A stretch of DNA of 64,000 nt from Trematomus loennbergii (GCA_012861695.1 JAAOOA010000606.1:65001-129000); one strand, 5' to 3'. Shown: positions 21,706 through 34,777, counted from the stretch's first letter. Numbers and translations are program-made. The notes: generated by a model from the letters alone, not told the origin.

Positions 21706-22029
21706 ACTCTCTGTTAGTGATCCTTTCTATAATAGCGCTATATAAGTGTCATGTATTATTATTATTATTATTATAGAGTTTAAAGGCGATGCATGCCAGT
21801 CATGTTTTAATGAATAAATACCACCTCCATCATCTTTGTCTTTAGAGAAAAGCTGACTGATCCACACTTACACTTCCTCACACCTGGTTTTAACCTCTGC
21901 TCTCCACCATGGTCCAGCCTGGAGGAAGAAACACAGTCAGGATGATGTTCTATCCAACATGAGTCCTAGCTGCTGGTACCTCGTGGAACAGAGGTTACTT
22001 TCTTAGAGGAAGCTTTTTTATTCTAATTT

Positions 22030-24760
22030 ACTTTTTGGTGGCGTTTAGTGTCAAACATTGTCACAGCATATTGTACATCTTTACATGAAGGACATACATC
22101 TGTTCATAGTTCTTGTCAGCAATATACACATGATGACACAAAAAGCACAGAGGAGAAAGACATAAAGAAAGAAATGAAAATAAAATAGAACAACAGTGAA
22201 CAATTAGGGAGTAGACATTTCTTTACAGCAGAGTTCTGGATCTGTGGAAACTAAGTCAGGCCTTTAGGGCTTTACAAAGTGAGTCCACTTCTCACAGGTT
22301 GGAGTAAATTGACCAATGTATGATTGACAGATGCTGTTATCTTTTCCATATTATAAATATCCATTGAGATGTCCATCCATCCATTTAGAGTCGGGCTATG
22401 CTTCGATAACCACTTCCTGGTTAATGCCTTTTCAGCAGAATGTTCAATAAGTATTTGTCCTTTCTCAAATTCCTAAAGTATAACATCTTGATCTCTAGAG
22501 GTATTATGTCTTTGAAAATGTCTTGTAAGGCGTTGTGTATCTCCTTCCAGTAGTCTTTGATACCTGGACAGTCCCAGAATACATGGAAGTGGTTTGCATT
22601 CTGGTCACCACAGTTCCTCCAACATATAGGGGGGGTCCTATCATAGTGGGACTTCTGAGAGGGCGGAATAAAATATCCTATCAGGTTCTTCCAGGTATAT
22701 TCCCTCCAGTTCTGCCAGCTGGTACATTTCCATTGATATCTCCACATTGTTACCCATTCTTCCCCAGATATATGTATCCCTCCTTCCTGCTCCATCTTCT
22801 TTATTATGTAAGTGAGTGTTTTTTAAGGTTTGTCAATCCTTGGTATACACATGATACGGTTCTACTGTTAACATCTGCGTTATACGCTTTCCTAAACATT
22901 TCTATGAAACCTACACTTGCCTCTGACACTTTTTCCACTTTCAAATGAACATAATGCCGTACCTGAAGATATCCATAAAAGTCCTGTTTCTCCAAAGTGT
23001 ATTTCTCTTTGAGGGTATCCAAACTGAGCAATGCTCCCCCTTTCATCAGCTTGCACAGAGCTGTTAGACCTTTTAGAGCCCAGTCCCTAAATCTAGTATC
23101 CAATCTGTTAGGCATGGAATCTAAGTCATATGCACACCATTTGAGAAAGATACTATCATTCTCCAATTTATATTCTTTTATAATAGTTTTCCACATTTTA
23201 AGAGAACATTTCACCCATGGATTTTCAATAATGTTTATGAAATTGTGTTGGTTATTGTCAGCTATAATTGCCTGTATGGGAGTACACCTTCTGTTCTATA
23301 TGTTTCCATTGAGCATCATATGCTGGGTTACTCCAGCATATCATTGTTCTTATCTGTGTTGTGAAATAGTAATCTCTGAGAGAGGGTAAACCCCATCCCC
23401 CTTCTTCTTTGGCCAGGTGTAAAGGTTTGAGACGAACCCTTGGTGTTTTACCTTGCCATATATATCTTGATATCATTTTATCTCATTCATTAAATTGACT
23501 TTGGTTGATCTCTTTAGGTAGGGTTTGGAATAGATATAATAATCTAGGTAGTATATATTTTTTAACCCATTCAATTCTTGAAGAAATATTAAAGGAAGGA
23601 ATTAGGTTCCATCTTGCTATATCTTCCTTCATTATGTTCTCTACAGGTAGGAAATTGCATTTGAATAATGTTGAAAGATCTTTAGGGATGTTAATGCCCA
23701 AATACTTGATGGATTTTGTGTGCCATATCAATGGGTATGTATTCCTAATTTCTTCAGGTGGATGGGACTTGTCTCCTGAAGGAAGTTTCTCCCTGATATT
23801 CCTCCCTCGCTCCTCTCCTCCCAGCGTCTCCCAGGCAGACAGCTGCTCAGCCTCTCTCTCGGTGTGATCACGGTGACAGCAGTCCTCTGTCCTTCACGTC
23901 TCAGGATGCTTCCACAGCAGTCTGGTACAGCCTCGCCCCGTCCTCCTAAAATACTCGTAGTTTAGCAGGGAACGGGGTCTGGAAGCGAATATTTCTCTGC
24001 CTTAGCACTCGCTTTGCCTCAGAGTAGTCTTTACGTTTTTGCAAAATAGCTCGTGGGTAATCTTGGTCGAAATATCCCGTTCAAAAACACCTTTATTTTC
24101 CCATGGCTTGCGTATAATATCGTCTTTAGTTGAGTATCGGAGAAACTTGATCATTCTTGACGCGGCTTGTCCTCCCTGTCTCCGGAGGCCCTCGGTACGA
24201 GCGCCCGCTGTGCTCTTTCAATGCCGAGCTCCGTGGCGGGGGGGATCTCAAGTGCCTCTTGTAGTAAACTCTTCACCAAGTCAACCATAGATGACCCCTC
24301 TGCTCCCTCTGGGACATTATAAATCTTATATCCTCCCGTCGGGATCTTCCTTCTTGGTCAGTCAGTTTATTTTCTTGCTGATTCATTACCTTTATCTTCT
24401 TGCTCAGCACCTTTCACGTTTTCAATTCTCATTTCTGCCTCCTCTATTTTAACGTTGCCGTTGGTAAGCTCGGATTTCATTTTGTTTATTTGTTGTTTTG
24501 TGTCTTTGCGAAAGTCCCGTATCTCCTCCAGAACTTTAGCTAAGCTAGCCACGTGTGGCTCTGCGTGAGCTTCCTCATCATCGACTGTGCAGGCGAGTTG
24601 TTCGTTGTATTTTCTTCGTTGGTAGACTCTGAGCCAATGTTTTTCTTTTGTCGGTCCTTTCCTCCCATCTTTGCCCCGTTAACTATTTCTAATTTTACAG
24701 AGACATTTCTTATTTGGCAATTAAAGGAGGCGAAATGAATCTCTTACCGGGGGAGAAGCT
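22030..24760 (-). mobile_element. L1 LINE remnant, copy 1
   Basis: On the minus strand an ORF1 piece comes first (24552-24040): coiled-coil-like RDFRKDTKQQINKMKSELTN and EEAEMRIENV, typical of the L1 RNA-binding protein. Then follow broken pieces of the ORF2 C-terminal half: IKYLGINIPKDLSTLF and SSRIEWVKKYILPRLLYLFQ at 23731-23483, IWQGKTPRVRLKPLHLAKEE and GGWGLPSLRDYY at 23476-23258, and a ICWRNCGDQNANHFHVFWDC metal-binding segment at 22795-22421. The ORF2 endonuclease and catalytic part is missing. The element sits in the NLR intron in the same orientation as the gene and is shared with unit 2, so it is older than the duplication. Confidence 0.85.
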
Positions 24761-25431
24761 GCCATTCGGTAAGGTGACGTCACCGGAACCATGACCATCA
24801 TTTTCAAGTCAATAAAATTATCTGAATTCATATCGGGAGTCTTAGTAGTTAGTTTGTTTATCATGTAGCCGTGTAATAAGCGGGATAATGTGCAGCAAGG
24901 CATCCCGTACACATTCAACTGCTAACAGCTAACGGCTTAGTTTACCAGCTCTCCTCCTGCTGATATCAACATGAATGTGATGTTCATGATGGCATTATGA
25001 GGAGAAAAAAGGATGCGCACCTGGACGTGTCGATCATAAGTTTACGTAATAAAGAATCACAAAAAGCAAATCTCAGTTTCCCATCAGCGACTAGGTAATA
25101 TGCTGATCATCGGCCAAAGCAGGCCAGTAAATAATCAAGATACAATTATAACACATAACTGGCAGATTGTGTTGTAAGCCTGTAACCTCTGAACAGAACA
25201 TCTGAGTCCTGCTGTGAGTTTAGCTCTGTTAGCCGTTAGCCGAATACAGTCAGAACTATCCAAACTGAACCGCTGGTGATCACTTCCGTCCGTTAAAGAG
25301 TAGAGTGGACTCAGCCGTCAATGAGGGTGTAAAAAACTCAATGAAATATAATTTCAATAACTGTGTCATAAATGAGAAGAAGAACAGGACATTTGAGATA
25401 TTAGAGACACCTTCAGTCTGTCTGTCCATAC
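24761..25431. other. Intron of NLR copy 1
   Basis: Non-coding sequence shared with 58690-59443. The GCTAACAGCTAACGGCT block near 24922 is expanded into a short tandem array in unit 2 (58850-58945). Nothing else is recognised. Confidence 0.6.
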
Positions 25432-26572
25432 CTGAGTGTCTCCAGTCTCCAGAGTGGATCCTCACGTCCAGCAGACAGCAGCTTCTCTCCTGAGTCTCCT
25501 GGATGATTGTAGCTCAGGTCCAGCTCTCTCAGATGGGAGGGGTTGGAGCTCAGAGCTGAAGCCAGAGAAACACAGCCTTCCTCTGTGACCATACAGCCTG
25601 AGAGACTGGAACCAGGGAATACAGTAAACTCAGTGTTTTAAAAAGCAGCAGGAAAATCATACAGAGGTCGACCATCTTCATCAACATGAACCTGAAGATG
25701 GATGAGCAGGTTTTAAATTAAAACTATCAACAACAAAAAAACCTGTGCTCTGACCTGAGAGTCTCCAGTTCACAGTGAGGACTCTCCAGTCCAGCAGACA
25801 GCCGCTTCACTCCTGAATCCTGCAGGTCGTTGTTACTCAGGTCCAGCTCTCTCAGATGGGAGGGGTTGGAGCTCAGAGCTGAAGCAGCAGAGAAACACAG
25901 CCTTGCTCTGTGACCAGACAGCCTGAGAGACTGGAACCAGGGAATAGAGTAAACTCAGTGTTTTGATTATGTCAGCATGAAGATACAGATGTTGACCAAC
26001 TTTATTAACATGAACCTGAAGCTGGATGAGCAGGTTTTAAATTAAAACTGTCAACAACAAAAAAACCTGTGGTCTGACCTGAGAGTCTCCAGTTCACAGT
26101 GTGGACTCTCCAGTCCAGCACACAGCCGCTTCACTCCTGAATCCTGCAGGTCGTTGTTACTCAGGTCCAGCTCTCTCAGATGGGAGGGGTTGGAGCTCAG
26201 AGCTGAAGCCAGAGAAACACAGCCTTGCTCTTTGACCATACAGCCTGAGAGACTGGCACCAGGGAATACAGTAAACTCAGTGTTTTGATTATGTCAGCAT
26301 GAAGATACAGATGTTGACCAACTTTATTAACATGAACCTGAAGCTGGATGAGCAGGTTTTAAATTAAAACTGTCAACAACAAAAAAACCTGTGGTCTGAC
26401 CTGAGAGTCTCCAGTTCACAGTGAGGACTCTCCAGTCCAGCAGACAGCCGCTTCACTCCTGAATCTGCAGGTTGTTTTACTCAGGTTCAGCTCTCTCAGA
26501 CTAGAGGACTGGGAGCTGAGGACTGAGGACAGAGCTTCAAAGCTTCTCTCTGACAGCTTACAGCCACTCAGC
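25432..26572 (-). pseudogene. Four LRR exons of NLR copy 1, two frame-broken
   Basis: Exons on the minus strand are 26572-26401 (172 bp), 26252-26079 (174), 25930-25755 (176) and 25605-25432 (174). Each normally encodes 58 residues, one and a half to two ribonuclease-inhibitor-type repeats such as [20 protein letters not shown], with phase-conserved AG/GT borders. The first lacks two bases (TTGTTTTACTC, compared with TCGTTGTTACTC) and the third has two extra (GCAGCAGAG in place of GCCAGAG), so both break the frame. Exons 2 and 3 with their introns are near-identical cassettes of about 325 bp, evidence of local exon duplication. LRRs are the candidate sensing region. Confidence 0.88.
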
Positions 26573-26654
26573 CTGGGGAAGGATTAGCAATGAACACAAT
26601 TTATTTTATTTATCATTTTTAAAACTGATCAATGTTGCTTGTATCTCCACTTAC

Positions 26655-28425
26655 AGAGCTTTCCTGGAGGCTTTGACCACTGGCAGCAGCCTCAGAAGAG
26701 CCTTCTCTGAAGCAGAGTATTTCTTCAGGTCAAAGACGTCCAGATCTTTTCCTGATGACAGTAAGATGAAGACCAGAGCTGACCACTGAGCAGGAGACAG
26801 TTTATCTGTGGAGAGACTTCCTGAACTCAGGTACTGTTGGATCTGCTCCTCTAGAGAACCATCATTCAGTTCATTCAGACAGTGGAACAGGTTGATGCTT
26901 CTCTCCGGAGACGGGTTCTTTCTTATCTTCTTCTTGATGTACTCAACTGTTTTCTGATTGATCTCTGAGCTACTTCCTGTTTCTGTCAGCAGGCCATGTA
27001 GGAGTTTCTGATTGGTCTGCAGTGAAAGACCCAGGAGGAAACGAAGGAACAAGTCCAGGTGTCCGTTTGTACTCTGTAAGGCCTTGTCCACAGCACTCTG
27101 GTAGAGATGTGTTAGTGTGGGTTGAGGTCTGAAGACTTTAAGCAGCCAGGAGGTTGTTGGTTCTTCTGCCAGCAGGTTGACTCCAGAGTTGATGAAGGTC
27201 AGATGGACATGAAGAGCAGCCAGAAACTCCTGAACGCTCAATGGACGAAGCAGAACACCGTGTCCTTGTACAGTTCACACTCCTCTCTAAAGACCTGTGT
27301 GAACACTCCTGAGTACACTGAGGCTTCTGTGATATCGATGCCACAGTCTGTCAGGTCGGACTCATAGAAGATCAGGTTGCCTTTCTGCAGCTGCTCAAAG
27401 CCAGTTTTCCCAGAGCCTCCATCATCTTCCTGCTCTCTGGACTCCAGGAATCTGTCTCCCTTTTTCCATGATACTTGACGTTCCTCACTTTGGACTGAAT
27501 CACCATGAAGCGGATGTACATCTCAGTCAGGGTCTTGGGCAGCTCTCCTCCCTCTCTGGTTTTCAACACTTTCTCCAGAACTGAAGCAGAGATCCAGCAG
27601 AAGATTGGGATGTGGCACATGATGTGGAGGCTTCGTGATCTCTTGATGTGGGAGATGATGGTGCTGGCCAGCTTCTTATCTCTGAATCTCTTCCTGAAGT
27701 AATTCTCCTTCTGTGGGTCAGTGAACCCTCGGATCTCTGTCACCATGTCCACACACTCAGGAGGGATCTGATTGGCTGCTGCAGGTCGTGTGGTTATCCA
27801 GAGGCGAGCAGAGGGAAGCAGCTTCCCCTGATGAGGTTTGTCAGCAGCACATCCACTGAGGTGGACTCTGTGACATCAGTCAGGATCTCATTGTTGTGGA
27901 AGTCCAGAGGAAGTCGACACTCATCCAGACCGTCAAAGATGAACACAACCGAGAACTGATCAAACCTGCAGATTCCTGCGTCTCTGGTTTCAGCGAAGAA
28001 GTGATGAACAAGTTCCACCAAGCTGTAATTTTTCTTCAGCCTATTCAGATCTCTGAAAGGTAATGGAAATGTGAACTGGATGTCCTGGTTGGCTTTGCCT
28101 TCAGCCCAGTCCAGAGTGAACTTCTGTGTTAAGACTGTTTTCCCGATGCCAGCCACTCCCTTTGTCATCACTCTGATTGGTGCATCTCTTCCAGGTGAGG
28201 CTTTAAAGAGTTCTTCTTGTCTGATGATTGTGTCTGGTCTGTCTGGTTTCCAGGATGCTGTTTCAATCTGTCTGACCTCATGCTCCTCAGCTGTAGTTTC
28301 TCCCTTGGTGATGTAGATCTCCGTGTAGATTTCATTTAGAGGTCTTGAATTACCCGTTTTTATGATTTTCTCAATTATTTTCTCCAGGTTTAATTTGAGC
28401 GTCCTTTGGCACTGAGTAAGAATCT
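26655..28425 (-). pseudogene. FISNA-NACHT exon of NLR copy 1
   Basis: The 1.77-kb exon begins after acceptor TTCATTCAG and ends at donor GTAAGTGG. It encodes the fish-specific FISNA region, then NACHT with Walker A GVAGIGKT and Walker B FIFDGLDE, then the winged-helix/NACHT-associated region including VHLTFINSG and VFILLSSGKDLDVFDL. The frame is broken at 27825-27828 (a run of four C where five or a further base is needed; also broken in copy 2), at 27397-27399 (AAA, compared with AAAA in copy 2) and after 27240 (a base missing; CATTGAG, compared with CATCTGAG). NACHT binds and hydrolyses ATP to drive oligomerisation. Confidence 0.9.
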
Positions 28426-30133
28426 CTGAATGAACAAAAATAAAATCACAATTGAGACAATACTCAAATTAACATAAAAGATCCATCACAATATTTGTTC
28501 CTAACTTTACACATTTCTGAAAGGATAGTAGGATATTTGTTGTCGGATCGAAGCTGTATCTCAATCATCTGTAGCTATCCAAACATATTGTTCCTTCTTT
28601 CTATTATTTCCCACTCTGGTGAACAATCTGTTGTCCCCAGAGAACCATGACCTTAAACCTGACGACTCTTATTCCTGCTGCTGGAAGACGAGGCACGACC
28701 CTGGCAGATCGACCTCTGAGGATGTGGACTCAGCTGTCACTCCAGTTATACAGGAAGTGGATTGCTCTTAGTAATTGTCCCAATACTCCGTAATCCTGCA
28801 ATAGCCTACTATCAACAAGACGCCCTGGGGGTCACAGTAATAATCTTTCCCTTGTCCATAAGACAGGGTGGATGGAAAATTCTATTGACCCCTCCTTGCA
28901 TATGTGGAGCCCCAGCCTAACTCAGTGTAAGAAAACGTTTTTAGAGAGTACTTGTCCATGGACAAGTGAGTTTGGCAATTTACTCCGAATACATTTTTCA
29001 CTTGTCCAATCTGGACATGCCTGTTTTTTTTTATTCTAAAATTATTTTACATACCCCTTTTCAGGCCCATCAGTACATCAATTGTAGGGTCCCCTTTCAA
29101 GCCCTTAATCCACTATTTTCTGACAGAATTTATTTCAATTTTTCCTTGCTAACTGAACACACCATTTCACCATCGACATTTTTAAATGTTTTTAAAGAAA
29201 AAGCCCTGACAAAACAGCAGGGCTCTCAGTATTAACTAAAGAAAAAAAGACAGCAACAGCAGACATGAAATCTTTGCTGAGCCTAAAGATAATCATAAAT
29301 AAATAACAGTGAAAATAAATATATTGCAATGTGCAGAACAGCAGCATCCAACCGTCTCTAATACTTGATTGATATTACATGTCACTGCATGCATGCACGG
29401 ATCACCCGTAGCGCGGAGATCACCACAGCATTCTGTCTTGTATTACTTGACAAAAACAAATAAAAAAATAAAAACGGCTCGTTTGCAGGCGCGAGCCGGC
29501 TCCCGTCGTTCACTTAAAAGAGCCGGCTCTTGTTTGAACAACAATAGCGGACACGGACAATTTGCGAATGAGTTCTGCCTTTTGTAAGCTGAATTTATAA
29601 ATAATTTGTCAATAATTATGGGCAAAAAACGTCACTTGTCTTTCGGACACGTCAATGGAAAGATGTACTTGTCCGATATTGTAAATAACATGCCGGACGA
29701 TCAGACGTGTGCTTTTTCACACACTGCTAACTCCTGAACGTATCCCCAGCTGGTGCCCTGACCCAGAGACTGCAAGAGAGCAAGTTACTCTGAACTGTTG
29801 GTCGATGCGTCGGCAGAGAGAACAGGGACAGCTTTCATCTCCATGAACCTCAAAGGTGACCTGGGTAACTCTGGAAACGCAGAGAGTCTAATCCCTATCC
29901 AGGAGTTTCTTTCCAGAGCCGGTTCAATGTGTAGAGGTGAGCCCAACTTTGTCTAGTTGGTCCTGCTCCACCTCCCACACCAACACCGGATCCGTCCCCA
30001 GCAGAGAGGTGACGGTTGTTTGAAGTTTGTATACCATGTTCCTCTCCTTCACCTACAACCCAATTGGCATTGATTGGACCCTTACACTCAGTGGTGTGTA
30101 GACCCTGATGCCTGGCTGCAGGATGAGGACCTG
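28426..30133. other. Intron between NACHT and Pyrin exons, left part
   Basis: It contains a repeat-like stretch with CTTGTCCATGGACAAG (28950-28970) and CTTGTC motifs near 29635-29675. It also has CGCGAGCCGGCTCCCGTCGT and its near-inverse AAGAGCCGGCTCTTG around 29490-29535. From about 29885 it matches 63240-63475 of unit 2. No gene is seen. Confidence 0.5.
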
Positions 30134-33100
30134 AGGCCTGTACCAAGAAGCCGGATTTTGGCTTAGCGAGCTAACTTCAGGGAAAACTCTGGGTTTCCGG
30201 TCCTACGACGCTGGTTCTCTTCTTAGCGGGCTAGATCTCCATGGTAACTTATGCTGAACGGCTAGCCTGGTCCGGAGCAGGTTAGGCTCCAGGATAAGAG
30301 ATCAACTCAGTGAAAGCACCGCCTGCTGACCAATCAGAGCTCCGTGTGCGGAGTTTAAAGCGATCAAGTCATATTACAGGATAGAGGAAATACAGAAAAA
30401 CTGCCGTTGCAGGAAAGACGACCGGCAAAAATCACCGACTGTGTGAACGTGAAAATGAATAGAATATCCCCTCCCATCTTCAGAGCAATCTGACTATTAT
30501 AACATTAGCGTTAAGAAAGCTTACTTAAATATCTGCCACAACATAAGTAACCGGATCAGAGTAACATTACAGTCCGCGGCACTGTGAGTGCAGACGTCGA
30601 TGTGTCCCATTATCATTCATATCCTTCAGCTTCATAAAGGGACGCGAATAGCTTTCAACTGATTGCAATGTATTCCCATCTGCGGCGGGATTTGACGCTC
30701 ATGGAAGCACGGCATTCGTTTGTGTCGGCAATGTGAGCGTCCATTCCCATTGGATAATGGAGAATTGTACACCCGGAAGTAAGTATTCCCCTTACTGTCG
30801 ATTGATTTGACAGTGATATCTCCACTACTCATCAACTCAAAAACACCAGATTATCCTTGTTAATTAAACGACATTGATAGGTTTTAGTGTGTGTACAATG
30901 CTTTTGTCACGTTTTCCCCTTCAATTCTGAGAAACAAGTCGTTTTCTATGAGTTTTGGATGGCCGAAGACATTACATTACCCACAATCCTCTGTAGCAAC
31001 CATAGACTGTATATTGCAACAGGCAACAGCTTCGGTTCATGTTAATTTAAAAACTCTTCAACTCCAACCGTAGTTATATTTAAAGACATGTTAGAAGGCC
31101 TCACGAAATACTTTAACCTGTTACGCACCGCCCCCCCGGTACCGGGCGGATAAACGCGTCATTTGCAGGAAACAACATCTAAGGAATCTTAATATTTAAT
31201 AAACTATGAATGTTTTATATCCATGTAACGGGAAGAAACCCAGCTAACTGATCTTTTTAATTTTTTTTCTCCAAAAAAACCCACAATGCTAACACTCAGC
31301 CTCTGAATTAGCCACGAGCGAAAAAATGTAACCTAAAACTGCACCTAAACTCACTCATAACTCCCTTATTACTTATCCTAGATGCACAGCCAACCCCTCG
31401 ATTAGCATCTCCTGGAGACACAGAATCTAGGGGTGCCCACTTTAACACTCAGTGATAAACATTTGCAACGCTATAAACGAAAGCGTACATCAGAACATGT
31501 GGAGCTCTGTAGCTAGAAAAGCTAACATGGCTTACCTTGGTCAAAACTGGTCTTCAATGGCATTAAAACGATAAAAAACCGATACTGCAGTTAATCCATA
31601 GGTTAATCCAATGTGTCTGTGTCCTCTTTGAAATGATTTCTGATAATCCATAAGCAATAAAACTGCTTTTTCGTTTCCAAATGTCAGAGCGAGAGATCGC
31701 TTCACTCTGGTGCAAACCTGCATGCGGGAAGCCCCCACCGTTTGTTTTCACAACGGGTGTGTGTGGGGCCCCCCCCCCCTTCGATTCTATTGGCTCTAAC
31801 GGTCAGAAAGAGGTGTCAACCATCCAAATCGACCAAGGGGGGCCAGAGATATGGGAAAAAAACATTTTCACCCAAATCACCTCAGAGGTGGGGTGGTTTT
31901 GGCTAAATCTCTCTAAAAAGGTCAAATGTCACTTGTTTTGCATCAATCTTGATACAGGGTACTTATTATATGTTGTACTTTGGATTCCTAAAGCTTTTAG
32001 TCTACTAACCCATCATCCAAGGGTAGTTTTCACTATCTGTAAAAAATAATCTTTGGACGGACACTATAATTTACATACTATGTAAAATCTGAATTTTCTT
32101 TAAAATAAAAAAACATCTATATTGATTCTGACACTTCTACATCCAACTTACAGATGTAACCTTGCTTTGATAAAAGAAATTATTCATATAACCCTTTTAG
32201 AAGTTAAGTTGTAGTCATTTGTTTTGGGCATGTCATTTTCGAGCCTGAAACATGAAAAACAGGCTTGGTGCTTAACAGGTTAATGTAAATTTTAATGTAA
32301 ATGTGAAGGAATGTGTGTATATTAACTGTGGGTTTTTCTCTGGAAGTTTTTCCTTGTACGATGTGAGGGTCAAAGGACAGATGATGCCGTTTTTCTCATA
32401 CTGATATTCCGCTATGCACGCTGGGATTTGGTGTTTATGCGATGTGAAATCCGACAACATTTAAAAAAAATTAAATAATACATTATTCCGAGTGTGCTTG
32501 CTTTTCTCTTTGAAAGTCATCACATAACGGCATTGTAATACACGTTTCGGCGGCATTAAATATGACATATCTGCCGTAGTTAACTCTATGTATAGAGCCC
32601 TGATGACAAGACTTCTAGACAAACAGGAACTGCCGCCAAAACTGAAAACTTGACGTGGATCTTAAATATATCAGCAATTAAACAACATCTTACATTTCTT
32701 TTCACACAATACGTCTCCTTGCAGTATCAACACTAATTCGGCTGACTTTGATATTTGATCCAATTGGTAGATAGGCTGTATTTACGCCATAACGGTGCAC
32801 AGCTGATAGAAAGGGACACCTACTGGTTAAAGCACGTTATTACATTTTATAATTTTATTATTAGATATGAATAGCATCCCTATAAAGTATATTCTTTACT
32901 CGTCGTTATTCTCTACTAATAGTTAATTAAAGACTATAATGACTATTTTGCACATCCCATTCAAGATTTCAAGATCTTCTAAGGTTATTGACATATCATA
33001 TCATACACAACTACGGTGTAGTTTGCAATGAATGAAAACTTGGGTCGCAGGTTCCTCAACAGTGCATTACAAGACATCTATCAATATGTGTGTACCTCCA

Positions 33101-34281
33101 CCATTACATTGTCATATTCTGCACATTTCTTATACTATCTAAATACATCTTATAAGAGTATAATACATATGTATAATATCAGTTAAAATAAGTGCTTAAA
33201 CATAGTTAACATGGCAGGAAAGCAATATATTAGACGTTAAGTACTTTGTCAGGCTTAATATTTATCTGTAGATACAAATGTCACTGTGTGTGCTGTGTGC
33301 TCTGCATGTGTGACCATCAAAGAGGGTTTCATCCCTCCATATTCATCTTCTATACCCCCAAAGCTTTTTTCTTATTCAAAAGAAGACCTTAACCTAAAGT
33401 ATTCTTGAATGTTTAAATAAAGCCTTATTAGTTTGTCTGTTTTGCACATCCTCCATAATGTATATTTAATTTTAATTTACATTAAAGTATTTCGTGAGGC
33501 CTTCTAACATGTTTTTAAATATAACTACGGTTGTAGTTGAAGAGTTTGTAAATTAACATGAACCGAAGCTGTTGCCTGTTGCAATATACAGTCTATGGTT
33601 GCTACAGAGGATTGTGGGTAATGTAATGTCTTCGGCCATCCAAAACTCATAGAAAACGACTTGTTTCTCAGAATTGAAGGGGAAAACGTGACAAAAGCAT
33701 TGTACACTAAAACCTATCAATGTCGTTTAATTAACAAGGATAATCTGGTGTTTTTGAGTTGATGAGTAGTGGAGATATCACTGTCAAATCAATCGACAGT
33801 AAGGGGAATACTTACTTCCGGTGTACAATTCTCCGTTATCCAATGGGAATGGACGCTCACATTGCCTTTAACAGCCTCCCACACAAACGAATGCTGTGCT
33901 TCCCTGAGCGTCAAATCCCGCCGCAGATGGGAATACATTGCAATCAGTTGAAAGCTATTTGCGTCTGAAGCTGAAGGAGCCTAGGAGCGTCCCAACTGCA
34001 TGCCTCGGGACCCTGACCAAGCGTCGCTCCTGGATGTTTATGGAGTGAGAGTGTGTTGGCTGTCAGTACGCTTGTCCATGTTTGTGATTGGTCGAATGCT
34101 CCAAATACCACCCCTTTCATGTGAACGCGCACTAACTAGAAAGGCAAAGCTGTCTTGAGTTAACGAGTTGATAACCAGCGTCGTAGGACAGTTTAGCGAG
34201 AGCGCATTTGTTTTGGATTAGGTAAGCCGGGTAACTCAAACATATCCAAGTTAGGTTGAACCGGCTTCGTAGTACAGGCCT
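30134..34281. mobile_element. 4.1-kb non-autonomous transposon with long inverted-repeat arms
   Basis: Both ends begin AGGCCTGTAC (right end on the complement) and share AAGCCGG further in. CTG flanks it on each side (30131-30133, 34282-34284), and unit 2 has the empty site at 63465-63467 with a single CTG, giving a 3-bp target duplication. Inside, 30620-31116 and 33480-33980 are near-perfect inverted copies, separated by about 2.4 kb. The frames at 30891-31073 and 33525-33707 are the same sequence on opposite strands and belong to the arms. No transposase remains. The superfamily is uncertain; a PIF/Harbinger or ISL2EU relative is possible. Confidence 0.9.
31117..32279. mobile_element. piggyBac-like element nested in the left arm
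   Basis: TTAA flanks it at 31113-31116 and 32280-32283, and the ends are CCTGTTA and its complement TAACAGG. The other arm of the host palindrome (about 33475-33492) has the unoccupied site: on the complement it reads GAAATACTTTAATGTAAATT with one TTAA. Exact TTAA targeting is the signature of piggyBac. A related, rearranged element is at 40313-42776. No complete transposase frame is present. Confidence 0.85.
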
Positions 34282-34506
34282 CTGGTCTGCCTAATAGGGT
34301 TGCTTTTTTTCAAAGTAGTTGATCTAAAAACTCCTCAACTGAGACCAACAGTTCTAATTGACCCTATCAGATAATCCCTGACACCATGTACAGGTGGTGT
34401 TTCTCTGTGTGGTATATCAGGAGGACACATCCAATCCATGTTATCATTGTGATTTACCTGACTTCAGGTTCCCTGTTTGTAACACTCCTTAATAACTAAT
34501 GACTAC

Positions 34507-34777
34507 CTGTCGGTTCTGATGGGATTTTTGATAATTCCTCCTCCAGAAGATTCTGATTCATCTTCTTCAAAACGTATTTGGTCACTTTAATAGTCTTAAT
34601 GCCGTAGTTCAGAAACATATGGTCCACAGTTTGCGTCCGACATGCATCCTCTAGTCGACTCTCCGGGATTCCTTTGAATCCTAGGACCTTCTCCTGCAGG
34701 TGCCACTTGAATTCTTCAAAGTCCACTTTCCCCAAATGTTCTAAAGTACTGAAGAGGATCTCTTTCAGTGTCGCCAT
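34507..34777 (-). CDS. Pyrin (death-fold) exon of NLR copy 1
   Basis: The frame runs from MATLKEILFSTLEHLGKVDF through EEFKWHLQEKVLGFKGIPES and RLEDACRTQ to a GTAGTC donor, about 90 codons. This is a six-helix Pyrin domain with the usual L-x-x-L-G-x-x-DFEEFKWHL core. I take the ATG at 34777 rather than the upstream ATG at 34810, because family members start at MAxL and unit 2 starts there. It would bind ASC-type adaptors in an inflammasome-like complex. The exon is intact, unlike its downstream NACHT exon. Confidence 0.88.

Noticed and set aside
30632..33968. Matching short frames at 30632-31073 and 33525-33968 as a gene pair
   Set aside because: They are the two arms of one inverted repeat inside a transposon.
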